A stretch of 64,000 bases of DNA. It comes from Caldifarciminota bacterium (GTDB lineage: Bacteria > Hydrothermota > UBA3073 > JACQXS01 > JAGMCI01). Made by a program: the position numbers and the translations under genes. Position 1 is the stretch's first letter; the number at the start of each line of letters is the position of its first letter. Positions 8,251-15,287 of this stretch are shown piece by piece. The notes under the pieces are model-generated. The model was not told where the DNA came from, ran no database searches, and saw nothing but the letters and a program-made list of their open reading frames with translations. The stretch spans positions 1 through 64,000 of the forward strand of contig JAGMCI010000011.1 of the NCBI GenBank assembly GCA_023129325.1, given 5' to 3'.

Positions 8251-9378
8251 TTAAGATTTACAGATTTCTAAGAGGAGTTTTGCTCCTAATATAAGGTCTT
8301 GCACTTTGATGGATTCTTGTTTTGTGTGTACATTTTGCATACCGATTCCAAGAACAGCAGTTGGAATGCCCTTTTCATTAAATATGTTTGCATCTGAGCC
8401 GCCGCCACCTTTGCCTGTTCTTATTTCGAGTCCAATTTTCTTGCCAGCATTAATTGCTTTTTGCACAACAGGGGCAGAACTTGGGATGTTAAATTTTGTA
8501 TATTCACGGGTTGTTTTTTCTTCAATTCTTGCCAATAGCGGTTCACCATTAACTATCTTCTTGCTTTCCTGAACTGCATCTTTAAGGCACTGAATTATAT
8601 GCTGAGTCTGTTGTTCAAGCTTTTGTTCAGAGTGACTTCTTGCTTCTCCTTCAAGTTCGGCGTAGCCTGCTACAATATTTGTAGCACTGCCGCCTTTTAT
8701 TTTGCCTATATTGGCAGTTGTTTCCTCATCTATTCTACCAAGTTTCATCTTTGATATTGCTCGTCCTGCCACTTCAATGGCAGATATGCCCTTTTCTGGC
8801 TTTGCTCCGGCATGAGATTCAATGCCATAAATTTTGACAAAAATTTTGTTGTGAGATGGGGCAGATGTGGTAATTACATCTACTTTCTCGGAGTCCAGAG
8901 AATAGCCGTATTTGGCATCTAAAAGTGAATAATCAAGATTCTTGGCTCCTAAGAGACCTATTTCCTCAGATAAGGTGAAGACCACATCAATTGGAGGATG
9001 GGAAAGATGGTTCTCTTTTAAAACTCGTAGGACCTCAAATATAATTGCAACCCCTGCTTTGTCATCTGAACCGAGAATGGTTGTCCCATCACTTTTGATA
9101 ACTCCTTCCGAGATATTTGGATTTATGTTCTCGCCAGGTGTCACAGTATCAAGATGGGCATTAAGCAAGAGTGGGGGTAAATTATTTCCTTCTATTTTGG
9201 CAATGATATTTGAACCATCACTTCCTATAAGACTCCCAACTTTATCTAAAATAACCTTCACTCCCAAGGCATTTAGTTTTTCAGCAACTACTTCTGAAAA
9301 TTTACCTTCTTTTCCTGAAGGACTGCCAATCCTCACAAAATCAAGAAACTCATTTATTAATCTCTTCTCCTGAATCAT
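8251..9378 (-). CDS. PepT-like M20 metallopeptidase
   Basis: Cytoplasmic zinc aminopeptidase or tripeptidase of family M20 (PepT-like). It has 375 residues. Visible ligands and catalytic residues: H75 and D77 (AHLDTV), D105/D106 (GSDDKAG), E138-E139 (TLSEEIGLLG), and the lid/dimerisation domain in the middle (SHAGAKPEKGISAIEVAG). The late metal-site region GGGGSDANIF is also present. Length fits the family. An AAGGAG ribosome site lies 6 nt before the ATG. Substrate range is unknown. Confidence 0.9.
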   Translation of the reverse strand: MIQEKRLINEFLDFVRIGSPSGKEGKFSEVVAEKLNALGVKVILDKVGSLIGSDGSNIIAKIEGNNLPPLLLNAHLDTVTPGENINPNISEGVIKSDGTTILGSDDKAGVAIIFEVLRVLKENHLSHPPIDVVFTLSEEIGLLGAKNLDYSLLDAKYGYSLDSEKVDVITTSAPSHNKIFVKIYGIESHAGAKPEKGISAIEVAGRAISKMKLGRIDEETTANIGKIKGGSATNIVAGYAELEGEARSHSEQKLEQQTQHIIQCLKDAVQESKKIVNGEPLLARIEEKTTREYTKFNIPSSAPVVQKAINAGKKIGLEIRTGKGGGGSDANIFNEKGIPTAVLGIGMQNVHTKQESIKVQDLILGAKLLLEICKS

Positions 9379-9393
9379 AAGTTCTCCTTTTAG

Positions 9394-9477
9394 CCACTGA
9401 TTTCACAGATTTGCCCTGATTCCACGGATTAAAAAGTCTGTGTAATCTTTTGAAATCAGTGTAATCTGTGGCTTCAT
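9394..9477. repeat. ACAGAT-family inverted repeat
   Basis: Left arm GCCACTGATTTCACAGATTT..., right arm ...AATCAGTGTAATCTGTGGC in inverse orientation around a centre near 9432. Unit ACACAGATT/ACACTGATT recurs at 10-11 bp. It lies between the peptidase gene and the small gene at 9474-9692. Confidence 0.75.
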
Positions 9478-9692
9478 TTTGAAAAATTTACTGTCCAAAC
9501 ACTGCCATTATAGATAAGTTTATAGATTCCTTTGTCAGTTTTAACTTTAAAAATACGCTTTCTTTTGCCAGTTAATGAATCCTCTACTAATTCCTCACTA
9601 ATTACTTTTCTTATTATTTGTTCTGCACCATTTACAGTAAAGGTAGCTGGCTTTTCTTCACCTTTATAACCAGAATACCATTTAACTTGCAT
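9474..9692 (-). CDS. Small conserved protein (72 aa), function unknown
   Basis: Small soluble protein starting MQVKWYSGYKGEEKP. I recall similar short proteins with a YSGYK..E.P start and a YFKV..D.G..Y.L ending, here RIFKVKTDKGIYKLIYNG; this is memory, not a search. A GTG two codons upstream (9698) touches the -10 box, so ATG 9692, which lies 6 nt after the -10 box, is preferred. It is transcribed divergently from serS, with both promoters in a 75-bp gap. Confidence 0.65.
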   Translation of the reverse strand: MQVKWYSGYKGEEKPATFTVNGAEQIIRKVISEELVEDSLTGKRKRIFKVKTDKGIYKLIYNGSVWTVNFSK

Positions 9693-9698
9693 AATCAC

Positions 9699-9726
9699 AT
9701 TTTACACTGATTTGACTGATTGTCAA
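9699..9726 (-). promoter_or_regulatory. Promoter of the small 72-aa gene
   Basis: Minus strand TTGACA (9726-9721), 16-bp spacer, TAAAAT (9704-9699), then 6 nt to ATG 9692. Confidence 0.7.
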
Positions 9727-9733
9727 GTTTTTC

Positions 9734-9761
9734 TTGACTTTCATTTAATTTATACTATCAT
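9734..9761 (+). promoter_or_regulatory. Promoter of serS
   Basis: TTGACT (9734-9739), 16-bp spacer, TATCAT (9756-9761), 6 nt to ATG 9768. The mRNA is predicted to begin at the start codon. Confidence 0.7.
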
Positions 9762-9767
9762 TTAAAT

Positions 9768-11021
9768 ATGCTTGATATGAAATTTATTAGGGAGAACTTT
9801 GACCTTGTCAAAAGGGCAATTGAGGGCAAGGGAGAAAGCGTTGATATATCTAAATTTGAAGAACTTGATGAACGACGGAGAAAATTTATAATGGAGAGAG
9901 ATAAACTAAGATTTGAGAAGAAAAAGTTATCACCCAAAATAGCTAATTTGAAAAGGACTGATAAGGATGCAACCAAGCTTATTCAAGAATCAAAATTGCT
10001 TGACCAAAGGGAGACAGACTTACAAAATGAACTTCAGAGTATTGAATCAGAACTGCGTAGTATAATTATTTGGATTCCTAATATCCCTCATTCCTCTGTC
10101 CCTCAGGGCAAAGAAGGTGTTATAATAAGAAAATGGGGCAAGAAAAGGAGATTTGCTTTCAGACCTTTTACTTGTTATGACTTATGTAATGCACTTGGAA
10201 TCCAGGATTTTAAGAGGGGCAGTAAATTAGCTGGCTCAAATTTCCCCTGTTATAAAGGATTGGGAGCAAGACTTGAGCGTGCTCTTATTAATTTTATGCT
10301 TGACTTACATATTAAACAAGGTTATACAGAAATATTCCCGCCCTTCCTTGTCAACCGACGCTCAATGTTTGGGACTGCCCAGCTTCCAAAATTAGAAGAT
10401 GATATGTATATTATAGAAGAAGATGACCTCTTTCTTAATCCAACTGCTGAAGTGCCACTTGTAAATCTGCATCAAGATGAGATTTTGGACGAAGATGAGT
10501 TATCAATCAAATATGTTGGTTATACTGCTTGTTTCAGGCGTGAAGCTGGCTCCTATGGAAAGGAGACAAAAGGATTAAGAAGGGTGCACCAATTTAATAA
10601 AGTTGAACTCATAAAATTTACTAAACCAGAAAACTCTTATAAAGAACTTGAACTAATGCTTGAGGATGCAGAAAGGGTATTAAAATTACTAAATCTCCAA
10701 TATCGTGTCAATCTTCTTTCTACAACCGAAATGAGCTTTGCATCTGCCAAGACTTATGATATAGAAGTATGGGCTCCTGTGACCAGGGAATGGCTTGAAG
10801 TCTCAAGTGTAAGTAATTGTGAAGACTTCCAAGCCAGACGTGCAGAGATTAAATTCAGGAGAAAAGGAGAAAGTGAATTTGCCCACATTTTAAATGGTTC
10901 AGGGCTTGCAACCCCAAGAACTTTTATTGCCATTATAGAAACTTATCAGCAAAGAAATGGCACAATCCAAATCCCAGACGCCCTCCTCCCATATATGGGC
11001 GGAGTGAAAGTAATTAGTTAA
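9768..11021 (+). CDS. serS: Seryl-tRNA synthetase
   Basis: Charges tRNA-Ser. It has 417 residues, the usual length. The N-terminal coiled-coil arm spans about residues 30-100 (FEKKKLSPKIANLKR, LLDQRETDLQNELQSIESEL). Class II core motifs follow: motif 2 TACFRREAGSYGKETKG.LRRVHQF and motif 3 ending NGTIQIPDALLPYMGG. Start MLDMKFIREN is the family's typical start. A leaderless-type promoter precedes it. The next gene is 146 bp away and has its own ribosome site. Confidence 0.96.
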   Translation: MLDMKFIRENFDLVKRAIEGKGESVDISKFEELDERRRKFIMERDKLRFEKKKLSPKIANLKRTDKDATKLIQESKLLDQRETDLQNELQSIESELRSIIIWIPNIPHSSVPQGKEGVIIRKWGKKRRFAFRPFTCYDLCNALGIQDFKRGSKLAGSNFPCYKGLGARLERALINFMLDLHIKQGYTEIFPPFLVNRRSMFGTAQLPKLEDDMYIIEEDDLFLNPTAEVPLVNLHQDEILDEDELSIKYVGYTACFRREAGSYGKETKGLRRVHQFNKVELIKFTKPENSYKELELMLEDAERVLKLLNLQYRVNLLSTTEMSFASAKTYDIEVWAPVTREWLEVSSVSNCEDFQARRAEIKFRRKGESEFAHILNGSGLATPRTFIAIIETYQQRNGTIQIPDALLPYMGGVKVIS

Positions 11022-11167
11022 AATGCGAATTTAAGAATAGGTAAGAGCTAAATTCATAAAATGGAAGGAAAAATAAATACGGGCTCTGTCCCTATATTGT
11101 ATACTATTTATTCTAAAGAGGGGCGAATTTTACTAAAAGTGTTGTAGAAGAACAAGGAGGTGTTATT

Positions 11168-12088
11168 ATGATTAATAGGTTACTAAAAACCATGGTGTTT
11201 TTTATTGGAATATTTTCTTTGAATGCCTGCGCTCAAACTCCACAAGAGCGGGAATTAAATTGGCTATCGCAGTGGAAATCATCGATTGTCATGTTGGGAG
11301 ATATAGGCAAGAGAGAAAATGGACAAAAAGTGTTTATGACTAAAGGAACGGGTTTCTTGGTATATAATTATGCAGAGCATGGGAGGTGTCCGTTTCTTGT
11401 TACTGCTCGACATATTTTTGAACATAGGAAAACTATTCGTATAAGATTCTCTGGTGCAACCTCTAAATCCTTAACGGAAGATTTTGGATACAAACTTAAT
11501 CTAATTGATAAAAGAGATCATCCAAAATGGAAAGGACATCCGTCCCATACAGATAACAATGTTATAGATGTCGCAGCCATTAGATTAGATTTTCCTGTTA
11601 GAGAAGATATAAAACCGCTTTCTATTCCATACTCCTACTTCATGTTTACTGATTCTATATATGAATCAGATGCTGTCATGTGTCTTGGTTATCCTGGCAA
11701 CGTTGGGAATCTTGAAGAAATTTATCTGACCCAACCTATTCTGCGTAGTGGAATAGTTTCTTGGCTCTCCTCTTCACAAAGTGAGACACCCACTGATTTT
11801 CTTATAGATATATCAACATATGGTGGTAATAGTGGTGGGCCAGTTTTTCTTGCACCAACAATGTCAAGGCCAATTTCTCCCAATGTGGTAAAGATAACAG
11901 AAACAAAATGCGTAGGACTGGTTTCACGGTTCGTTCCAGAATTGACTCTTTCGCATGACGCGAGAGTAATGCTAATTTTACAAGTGGGCCAGAACTCTGG
12001 ACTTACTGAAGTTGTGCCTACCGAAATGATTATAGAAACTCTAAGATTATTGGGGAATCCTGAAAAAATTCGACAATTATTGAAATAA
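11168..12088 (+). CDS. Secreted trypsin-like serine protease (lipoprotein)
   Basis: Chymotrypsin-fold protease of the Trypsin_2/S1 type, 306 residues. The signal peptide ends in LNAC with lipid-attachment Cys21. The catalytic triad is complete: H82 (LVTARHIF), D134 (NNVIDVAAIRL), S222 (YGGNSGGPVF). No PDZ domain, so it is not a full DegP. A strong AAGGAGGTG lies upstream. The 146-bp gap before it shows only a weak TATACT-type box near 11100. Probable envelope quality-control or processing role; substrate unknown. Confidence 0.85.
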   Translation: MINRLLKTMVFFIGIFSLNACAQTPQERELNWLSQWKSSIVMLGDIGKRENGQKVFMTKGTGFLVYNYAEHGRCPFLVTARHIFEHRKTIRIRFSGATSKSLTEDFGYKLNLIDKRDHPKWKGHPSHTDNNVIDVAAIRLDFPVREDIKPLSIPYSYFMFTDSIYESDAVMCLGYPGNVGNLEEIYLTQPILRSGIVSWLSSSQSETPTDFLIDISTYGGNSGGPVFLAPTMSRPISPNVVKITETKCVGLVSRFVPELTLSHDARVMLILQVGQNSGLTEVVPTEMIIETLRLLGNPEKIRQLLK

Positions 12089-12112
12089 GGACAGAGGCAA
12101 TATTTCTCTTTA

Positions 12113-12300
12113 CACTTAGGACCATTCCTGAAATAATAAAAGCCACAAAATTATACAAGATTTCCCGATAAATCGGGATGAGCCTCGGGCTCAAACGCCA
12201 GATGTTACCCTGAGCGAAGTGAAGGGTCTATGAGATTCTTCGGCTTCGCCTCAGAATGACATTTCTTGTGAAAATCTGTGTAATCTGTGGTTGCTTTTTT
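12113..12300. repeat. Intergenic repeat cluster (palindromes plus half ACAGAT element)
   Basis: No gene. It contains TTTCCCGATAAATCGGGA (about 12162-12179), a GAGCCTCGGGCTC palindrome, TACCCTGAGCGAAGTGAAGGGT (about 12204-12226), TTCTTCGGCTTCGCCTCAGAA, then AAATCTGTGTAATCTGTGG at about 12269-12288. Confidence 0.7.
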
Positions 12301-12301
12301 C

Positions 12302-12329
12302 TTGACTTGTTTGATTTTTGTGGTATTTT
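12302..12329 (+). promoter_or_regulatory. Promoter of leuC
   Basis: TTGACT (12302-12307), 16-bp spacer, TATTTT (12324-12329), 6 nt to ATG 12336. The GAGGG before the ATG is too close to act as a normal Shine-Dalgarno. Confidence 0.6.
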
Positions 12330-12335
12330 GAGGGT

Positions 12336-13628
12336 ATGACAATTTCTGAAAAGATATTAGCCCGAGCATCGGGAAAGAAAAAAGTGAGTCCAGGCGAAAT
12401 TGTTGATGCTAATGTTGATTTATGTATGTCCCATGATAATGCGGCTCTTGTGTGTAAAAAGTTTAAAGAAATTGGTGTAAAGAAAGTATGGAATAGAGAT
12501 AAGATTGTTCTCCTTTTTGACCATCGTATTCCAGCTGAATCAGTTAAAACAGCTATCGGACATAAAGAAGTGCGTGAGTTTGTTGAACAACAAAAGATAA
12601 AGCATTTTTACGATATGAGGGCTGGTATATGTCATCAAATACTTCCTGAAAAAGGTTATGTGAAGCCCGGTGAACTTATTGTTGGCACTGATTCGCATAC
12701 CACAACTTATGGAGCCTTTGGTGCATTTTCTACAGGTATTGGAGCAACTGAGATGGCAGGAGTATGGGCTACTGGCAAGTTATGGCTTAAAGTGCCACCA
12801 ACAATTAAGATTAAAGTTAAAGGTAATTTTAAGGTGTGGGTGAGTGCTAAAGATTTAATCCTTTATATCATTGGTAAGCTTAGTGCAAGTGGTGCAAATT
12901 ATAAGGCAATTGAGTTTTATGGAAACACTATTAGCAATTTAAGTATAGCCAGTCGGATGGTACTTTCAAACTTATCAATGGAAGCAGGAGCAAAGGCGGC
13001 AATTGTGCCTCCAGATGAAAAAACTATGGATTATGTAAATCAAAGAATGCAAAAGCAATTCGTTACACTTCAACCTGTATATGCAGATAAGGACGCAGTT
13101 TATGAGAATGAGTTATCTTTTAATGTTTCCAATCTTGAGCCTCAGCTTGCTTGTCCTCATCAAGTTGATAATGTGCATCCTGTTTCAAAATTTAAGGGGC
13201 TCAAAATTCATCAAGCTTTTTTGGGTTCTTGCACAAATGGCAGACTTGAAGACCTTGAAATAGCGGCTAAAATCATTAAAGGTAAAAAGATACCGATGAG
13301 TGTTCGTTTGCTTATAATTCCAGCAAGCTGGGACATATGGCTTCAAGCAATGAAACTTGGATTACTGGAAATATTTGTAAAAGCTGGAGGGTTGGTCTTA
13401 AATCCAGGCTGTGGTCCTTGTCTTGGGGCACATCAGGGTTTATTGGCACCTGGCGAAAGATGTATTGCTACAACAAATCGCAATTTTCAAGGTCGGATGG
13501 GTTCACCGGAGGCAGAAGTTTATTTAGCATCTCCAGCAACAGTGGCCGCATCAGCAGTCAACGGAAAAATCGTTGACCCACGGAGATACACGGATGAGAA
13601 CACAGATATACACGGATATGAATGCTGA
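12336..13628 (+). CDS. leuC: 3-isopropylmalate dehydratase large subunit (or homoaconitase type)
   Basis: Large subunit of the isopropylmalate isomerase/homoaconitase family, leucine pathway. It has 430 residues from ATG 12336; an in-frame TTG at 12318 overlaps the promoter region and is not used. [4Fe-4S] ligands are C299 (GSCTNGR) and C359/C362 (PGCGPCLG). The substrate signature GTDSHTTTYGAFGAF is intact. The family's end is KIVDPR; the last ~14 residues (RYTDENTDIHGYEC) are encoded by an inserted ACACGGAT array, so the native stop has been lost. leuD follows after the inserted GxxExxY gene. LeuC versus homoaconitase cannot be settled without leuB-type neighbours. Confidence 0.92.
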   Translation: MTISEKILARASGKKKVSPGEIVDANVDLCMSHDNAALVCKKFKEIGVKKVWNRDKIVLLFDHRIPAESVKTAIGHKEVREFVEQQKIKHFYDMRAGICHQILPEKGYVKPGELIVGTDSHTTTYGAFGAFSTGIGATEMAGVWATGKLWLKVPPTIKIKVKGNFKVWVSAKDLILYIIGKLSASGANYKAIEFYGNTISNLSIASRMVLSNLSMEAGAKAAIVPPDEKTMDYVNQRMQKQFVTLQPVYADKDAVYENELSFNVSNLEPQLACPHQVDNVHPVSKFKGLKIHQAFLGSCTNGRLEDLEIAAKIIKGKKIPMSVRLLIIPASWDIWLQAMKLGLLEIFVKAGGLVLNPGCGPCLGAHQGLLAPGERCIATTNRNFQGRMGSPEAEVYLASPATVAASAVNGKIVDPRRYTDENTDIHGYEC

Positions 13629-14084
13629 TAGAGATAAAAAATCACGGATAGGCCTATTGTATGAAAAGCTAAGCTATGAGTTACGAGGAGCAGCTATTGA
13701 AGTTAGAAGGAACTTAGGCCCGGGCCATAAAGAGAACATATACCAAAAAGCCTATGCTGAAGAGCTTTTGAGCAGAAATATTCATTTTGAGCAAGAAAAG
13801 CCCATTAATATATATTCACCCAAAACAGGAAAGCTTATAGGCACCTATCGCCCAGATTTTATAGTGAAAGATAAAATCATTGTTGAACTAAAAGCGATAA
13901 GAAGTCTTCCTGAGCAAGCATTAGAGACCTTGTATAATTATTTACGAAACAGCAAATGTGAGTTAGGTTTTTTAATTAATTTTGGAAGTAACCGACTTTA
14001 TATTAAGAGAATTATTTATACAAATGACAGAAAGCCGTGGCTCTGTGTTAATCCGTGTTCCAGTCCGTGTTTATCCGTGTTTAA
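13578..14084 (+). mobile_element. Candidate mobile element: GxxExxY gene flanked by inverted ACACGGAT arrays
   Basis: Left arm 13578-13622 has four units of the type CACGGAT/CACAGAT spaced 10-12 bp. Right arm 14034-14084 has the same units in inverse orientation (ATCCGTGT, CCGTGTTT, CTGTGTTAATCC). Between them lies one gene for a PD-(D/E)XK-like GxxExxY protein. The unit interrupts the leuC-leuD pair, which is normally contiguous. No target-site duplication could be confirmed by eye. Confidence 0.6.
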
Positions 14085-14559
14085 AGGTTATGCCTGGAAG
14101 TTTGGTGATGATGTGAATACTGATGTGATATATCCTGGTAAGTATTTACCTCTCACCGATTCACAGGAAATGAAGGAACATGCTTTTGAAAGTGTTTATC
14201 CTGATTTTGTAAAAGAGTTTAAAAAAGGTGATATAATAGTGGCTGGTGAATATTTTGGTTGTGGGAGTTCAAGGGAGCAAGCCGCAACCTGTCTTAAAGT
14301 TTTAGGGGTAGCATGTATAATTGCTGAGTCATTTGCAAGGATTTATTATAGAAATGCTATAAATCAAGGATTGCCTATTCTTGAATGTCCTGGGATTTCA
14401 AAGAAAGTAAAAGAAGGAGACCAACTTGAGGTAAATTTAGAAAAAGGACTTATAAAAAACCTCTCAACTGGAGAAAGCTTTAAAGCCAATCCCCTACCAC
14501 CTTTTATCCTTGAAATATTAAGAGACGGTGGTCTCATCCCTCATTTAAAAAAAGAATAA
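13618..14559 (+). CDS. GxxExxY-family nuclease-like protein, reading in frame into LeuD
   Basis: The ORF codes for 313 residues. Residues 8-133 are a GxxExxY protein (PDDEXK_3-like): the name motif is G36-H-K-E39-N-I-Y42, and the putative active site is P79-D80 (YRPDFIV) with E90-L-K92 (VELKAI). Function of the family is unproven; the motif suggests a nuclease fold. No stop codon separates it from LeuD, so a fusion is possible, but a GTG at 14077 offers leuD its own start. The start is uncertain: ATG 13618 overlaps the leuC stop by 11 bp, and ATG 13594 and TTG 13573 lie upstream in the repeat. The residues before the domain are repeat-encoded. Confidence 0.7.
   Translation: MNADRDKKSRIGLLYEKLSYELRGAAIEVRRNLGPGHKENIYQKAYAEELLSRNIHFEQEKPINIYSPKTGKLIGTYRPDFIVKDKIIVELKAIRSLPEQALETLYNYLRNSKCELGFLINFGSNRLYIKRIIYTNDRKPWLCVNPCSSPCLSVFKGYAWKFGDDVNTDVIYPGKYLPLTDSQEMKEHAFESVYPDFVKEFKKGDIIVAGEYFGCGSSREQAATCLKVLGVACIIAESFARIYYRNAINQGLPILECPGISKKVKEGDQLEVNLEKGLIKNLSTGESFKANPLPPFILEILRDGGLIPHLKKE
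14077..14559 (+). CDS. leuD: 3-isopropylmalate dehydratase small subunit (internal start)
   Basis: Swivel-domain subunit of isopropylmalate isomerase, about 160 residues, the length of the short archaeal-type LeuD. Motifs: GYAWKFGDDVNTDVIYPGKYL near the start (quoted across the domain opening), GEYFGCGSSREQAA, and ESFARIYYRNAINQGLP. No ATG lies near the domain start. GTG 14077 falls in the last ACACGGAT-type unit and gives MFKGYAWKFG, close to the family's usual start, so the inserted repeat seems to have supplied the start codon. It may instead be made only as a fusion with the GxxExxY domain. Confidence 0.8.
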   Translation: MFKGYAWKFGDDVNTDVIYPGKYLPLTDSQEMKEHAFESVYPDFVKEFKKGDIIVAGEYFGCGSSREQAATCLKVLGVACIIAESFARIYYRNAINQGLPILECPGISKKVKEGDQLEVNLEKGLIKNLSTGESFKANPLPPFILEILRDGGLIPHLKKE

Positions 14560-14601
14560 GATTTAAAAATCTGTGTCTATTTGCGGTTAAATGTTTTTTG
14601 C

Positions 14602-14629
14602 TTGACAACACTAAATAGTTAGGTATAAT
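14602..14629 (+). promoter_or_regulatory. Promoter of the DUF4416 gene and downstream operon
   Basis: TTGACA (14602-14607), 16-bp spacer, TATAAT (14624-14629), both perfect. GTG 14637 follows after 7 nt. Confidence 0.8.
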
Positions 14630-14636
14630 TTAAAAT

Positions 14637-15206
14637 GTGGAGTTCGCAGCAAAACTTGTATGTGGTATTATTATAGCACAGGATTGTGAGCTTAAAGAAG
14701 TTATAAAAAAGTTAGAGGAGAAATTTGGAGATATAGATTTAGAGAGTAAAATTATACCATTTGATTTTACTGATTATTACAATAAAGAAATGGGCAAGGG
14801 GCTTAATAGAAAATGGGTAAGCTTTGAGAAACCTATCTTTAAAGAAGATTTAGGATTTGTAAAGCATAAAACCATTAAAATTGAGAATGAGTTTTTAAGA
14901 ACAGGTGGGGCAAGGAGAGCCTGCCTCGCCCCCGCCTGCCAAAGCGAAGCGACGGGCAGGGAGTCAAGGCGGGTAAATCTTGACCCAGGGTATATAGATT
15001 TATCCAGGCTTGTGCTTGCGAGCACAAAAGACTATTCGCATCGTATTTATCTTGGAGATAAAGTATTTGCTGAAGTAACACTTATTTATAAAGACAATCA
15101 TTTTCATCCATTAGATTGGACTTATCCTGATTATCGTAAGAATATACAATTCTTTGAGGATGTAAGAGAGAAATTTAAAATTCAAAATGAAAAGTTCAAA
15201 ACTTAA
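14637..15206 (+). CDS. DUF4416 family protein
   Basis: Protein of unknown function, 189 residues, start GTG (VEFAAKLVCGIIIA). Family features: PFDFTDYYNKEMG, SFEKPIF, VNLDPGYIDLSRLVLAS, YSHRIYLGDKVFAEVTL and WTYPDYR. A GC-rich palindrome adds about 22 residues (RRACLAPACQSEATGRESR region) just before VNLDPGYI; homologues as I recall them run straight through. The C-terminus KFKIQNEKFKT is also repeat-like (AATTCAAAA units). An S55 protease gene follows after 6 bp. Confidence 0.82.
   Translation: MEFAAKLVCGIIIAQDCELKEVIKKLEEKFGDIDLESKIIPFDFTDYYNKEMGKGLNRKWVSFEKPIFKEDLGFVKHKTIKIENEFLRTGGARRACLAPACQSEATGRESRRVNLDPGYIDLSRLVLASTKDYSHRIYLGDKVFAEVTLIYKDNHFHPLDWTYPDYRKNIQFFEDVREKFKIQNEKFKT
14923..14975. 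repeat. GC-rich palindromic insert inside the DUF4416 gene
   Basis: CCTGCCTCGCCCCCGCCTGCC and its partial inverse GGGCAGGGAGTCAAGGCGGG. It is in frame, GC-rich in an AT-rich gene, and splits a conserved block. Confidence 0.75.
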
Positions 15207-15287
15207 CCACAGATGAACACAAATTTTAATAGATTACACAGATTTTTAGAAGTTATTCTAATCAGTGCAATCTGTGGCGTAAGTTTA
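15205..15287. repeat. ACAGAT-family inverted repeat that encodes a start codon and signal peptide
   Basis: Left arm AACCACAGATGAACACAAATTTT, centre near 15245, right arm ...AATCAGTGCAATCTGTGG. The ATG of the S55 protease gene is part of the first unit. Confidence 0.75.

Noticed and set aside
13618-14559. Functional GxxExxY-LeuD fusion protein by design
   Set aside because: The join is made of repeat sequence and a GTG in a good place gives LeuD a normal length; a chance read-through frame is more likely, though a fusion cannot be excluded.
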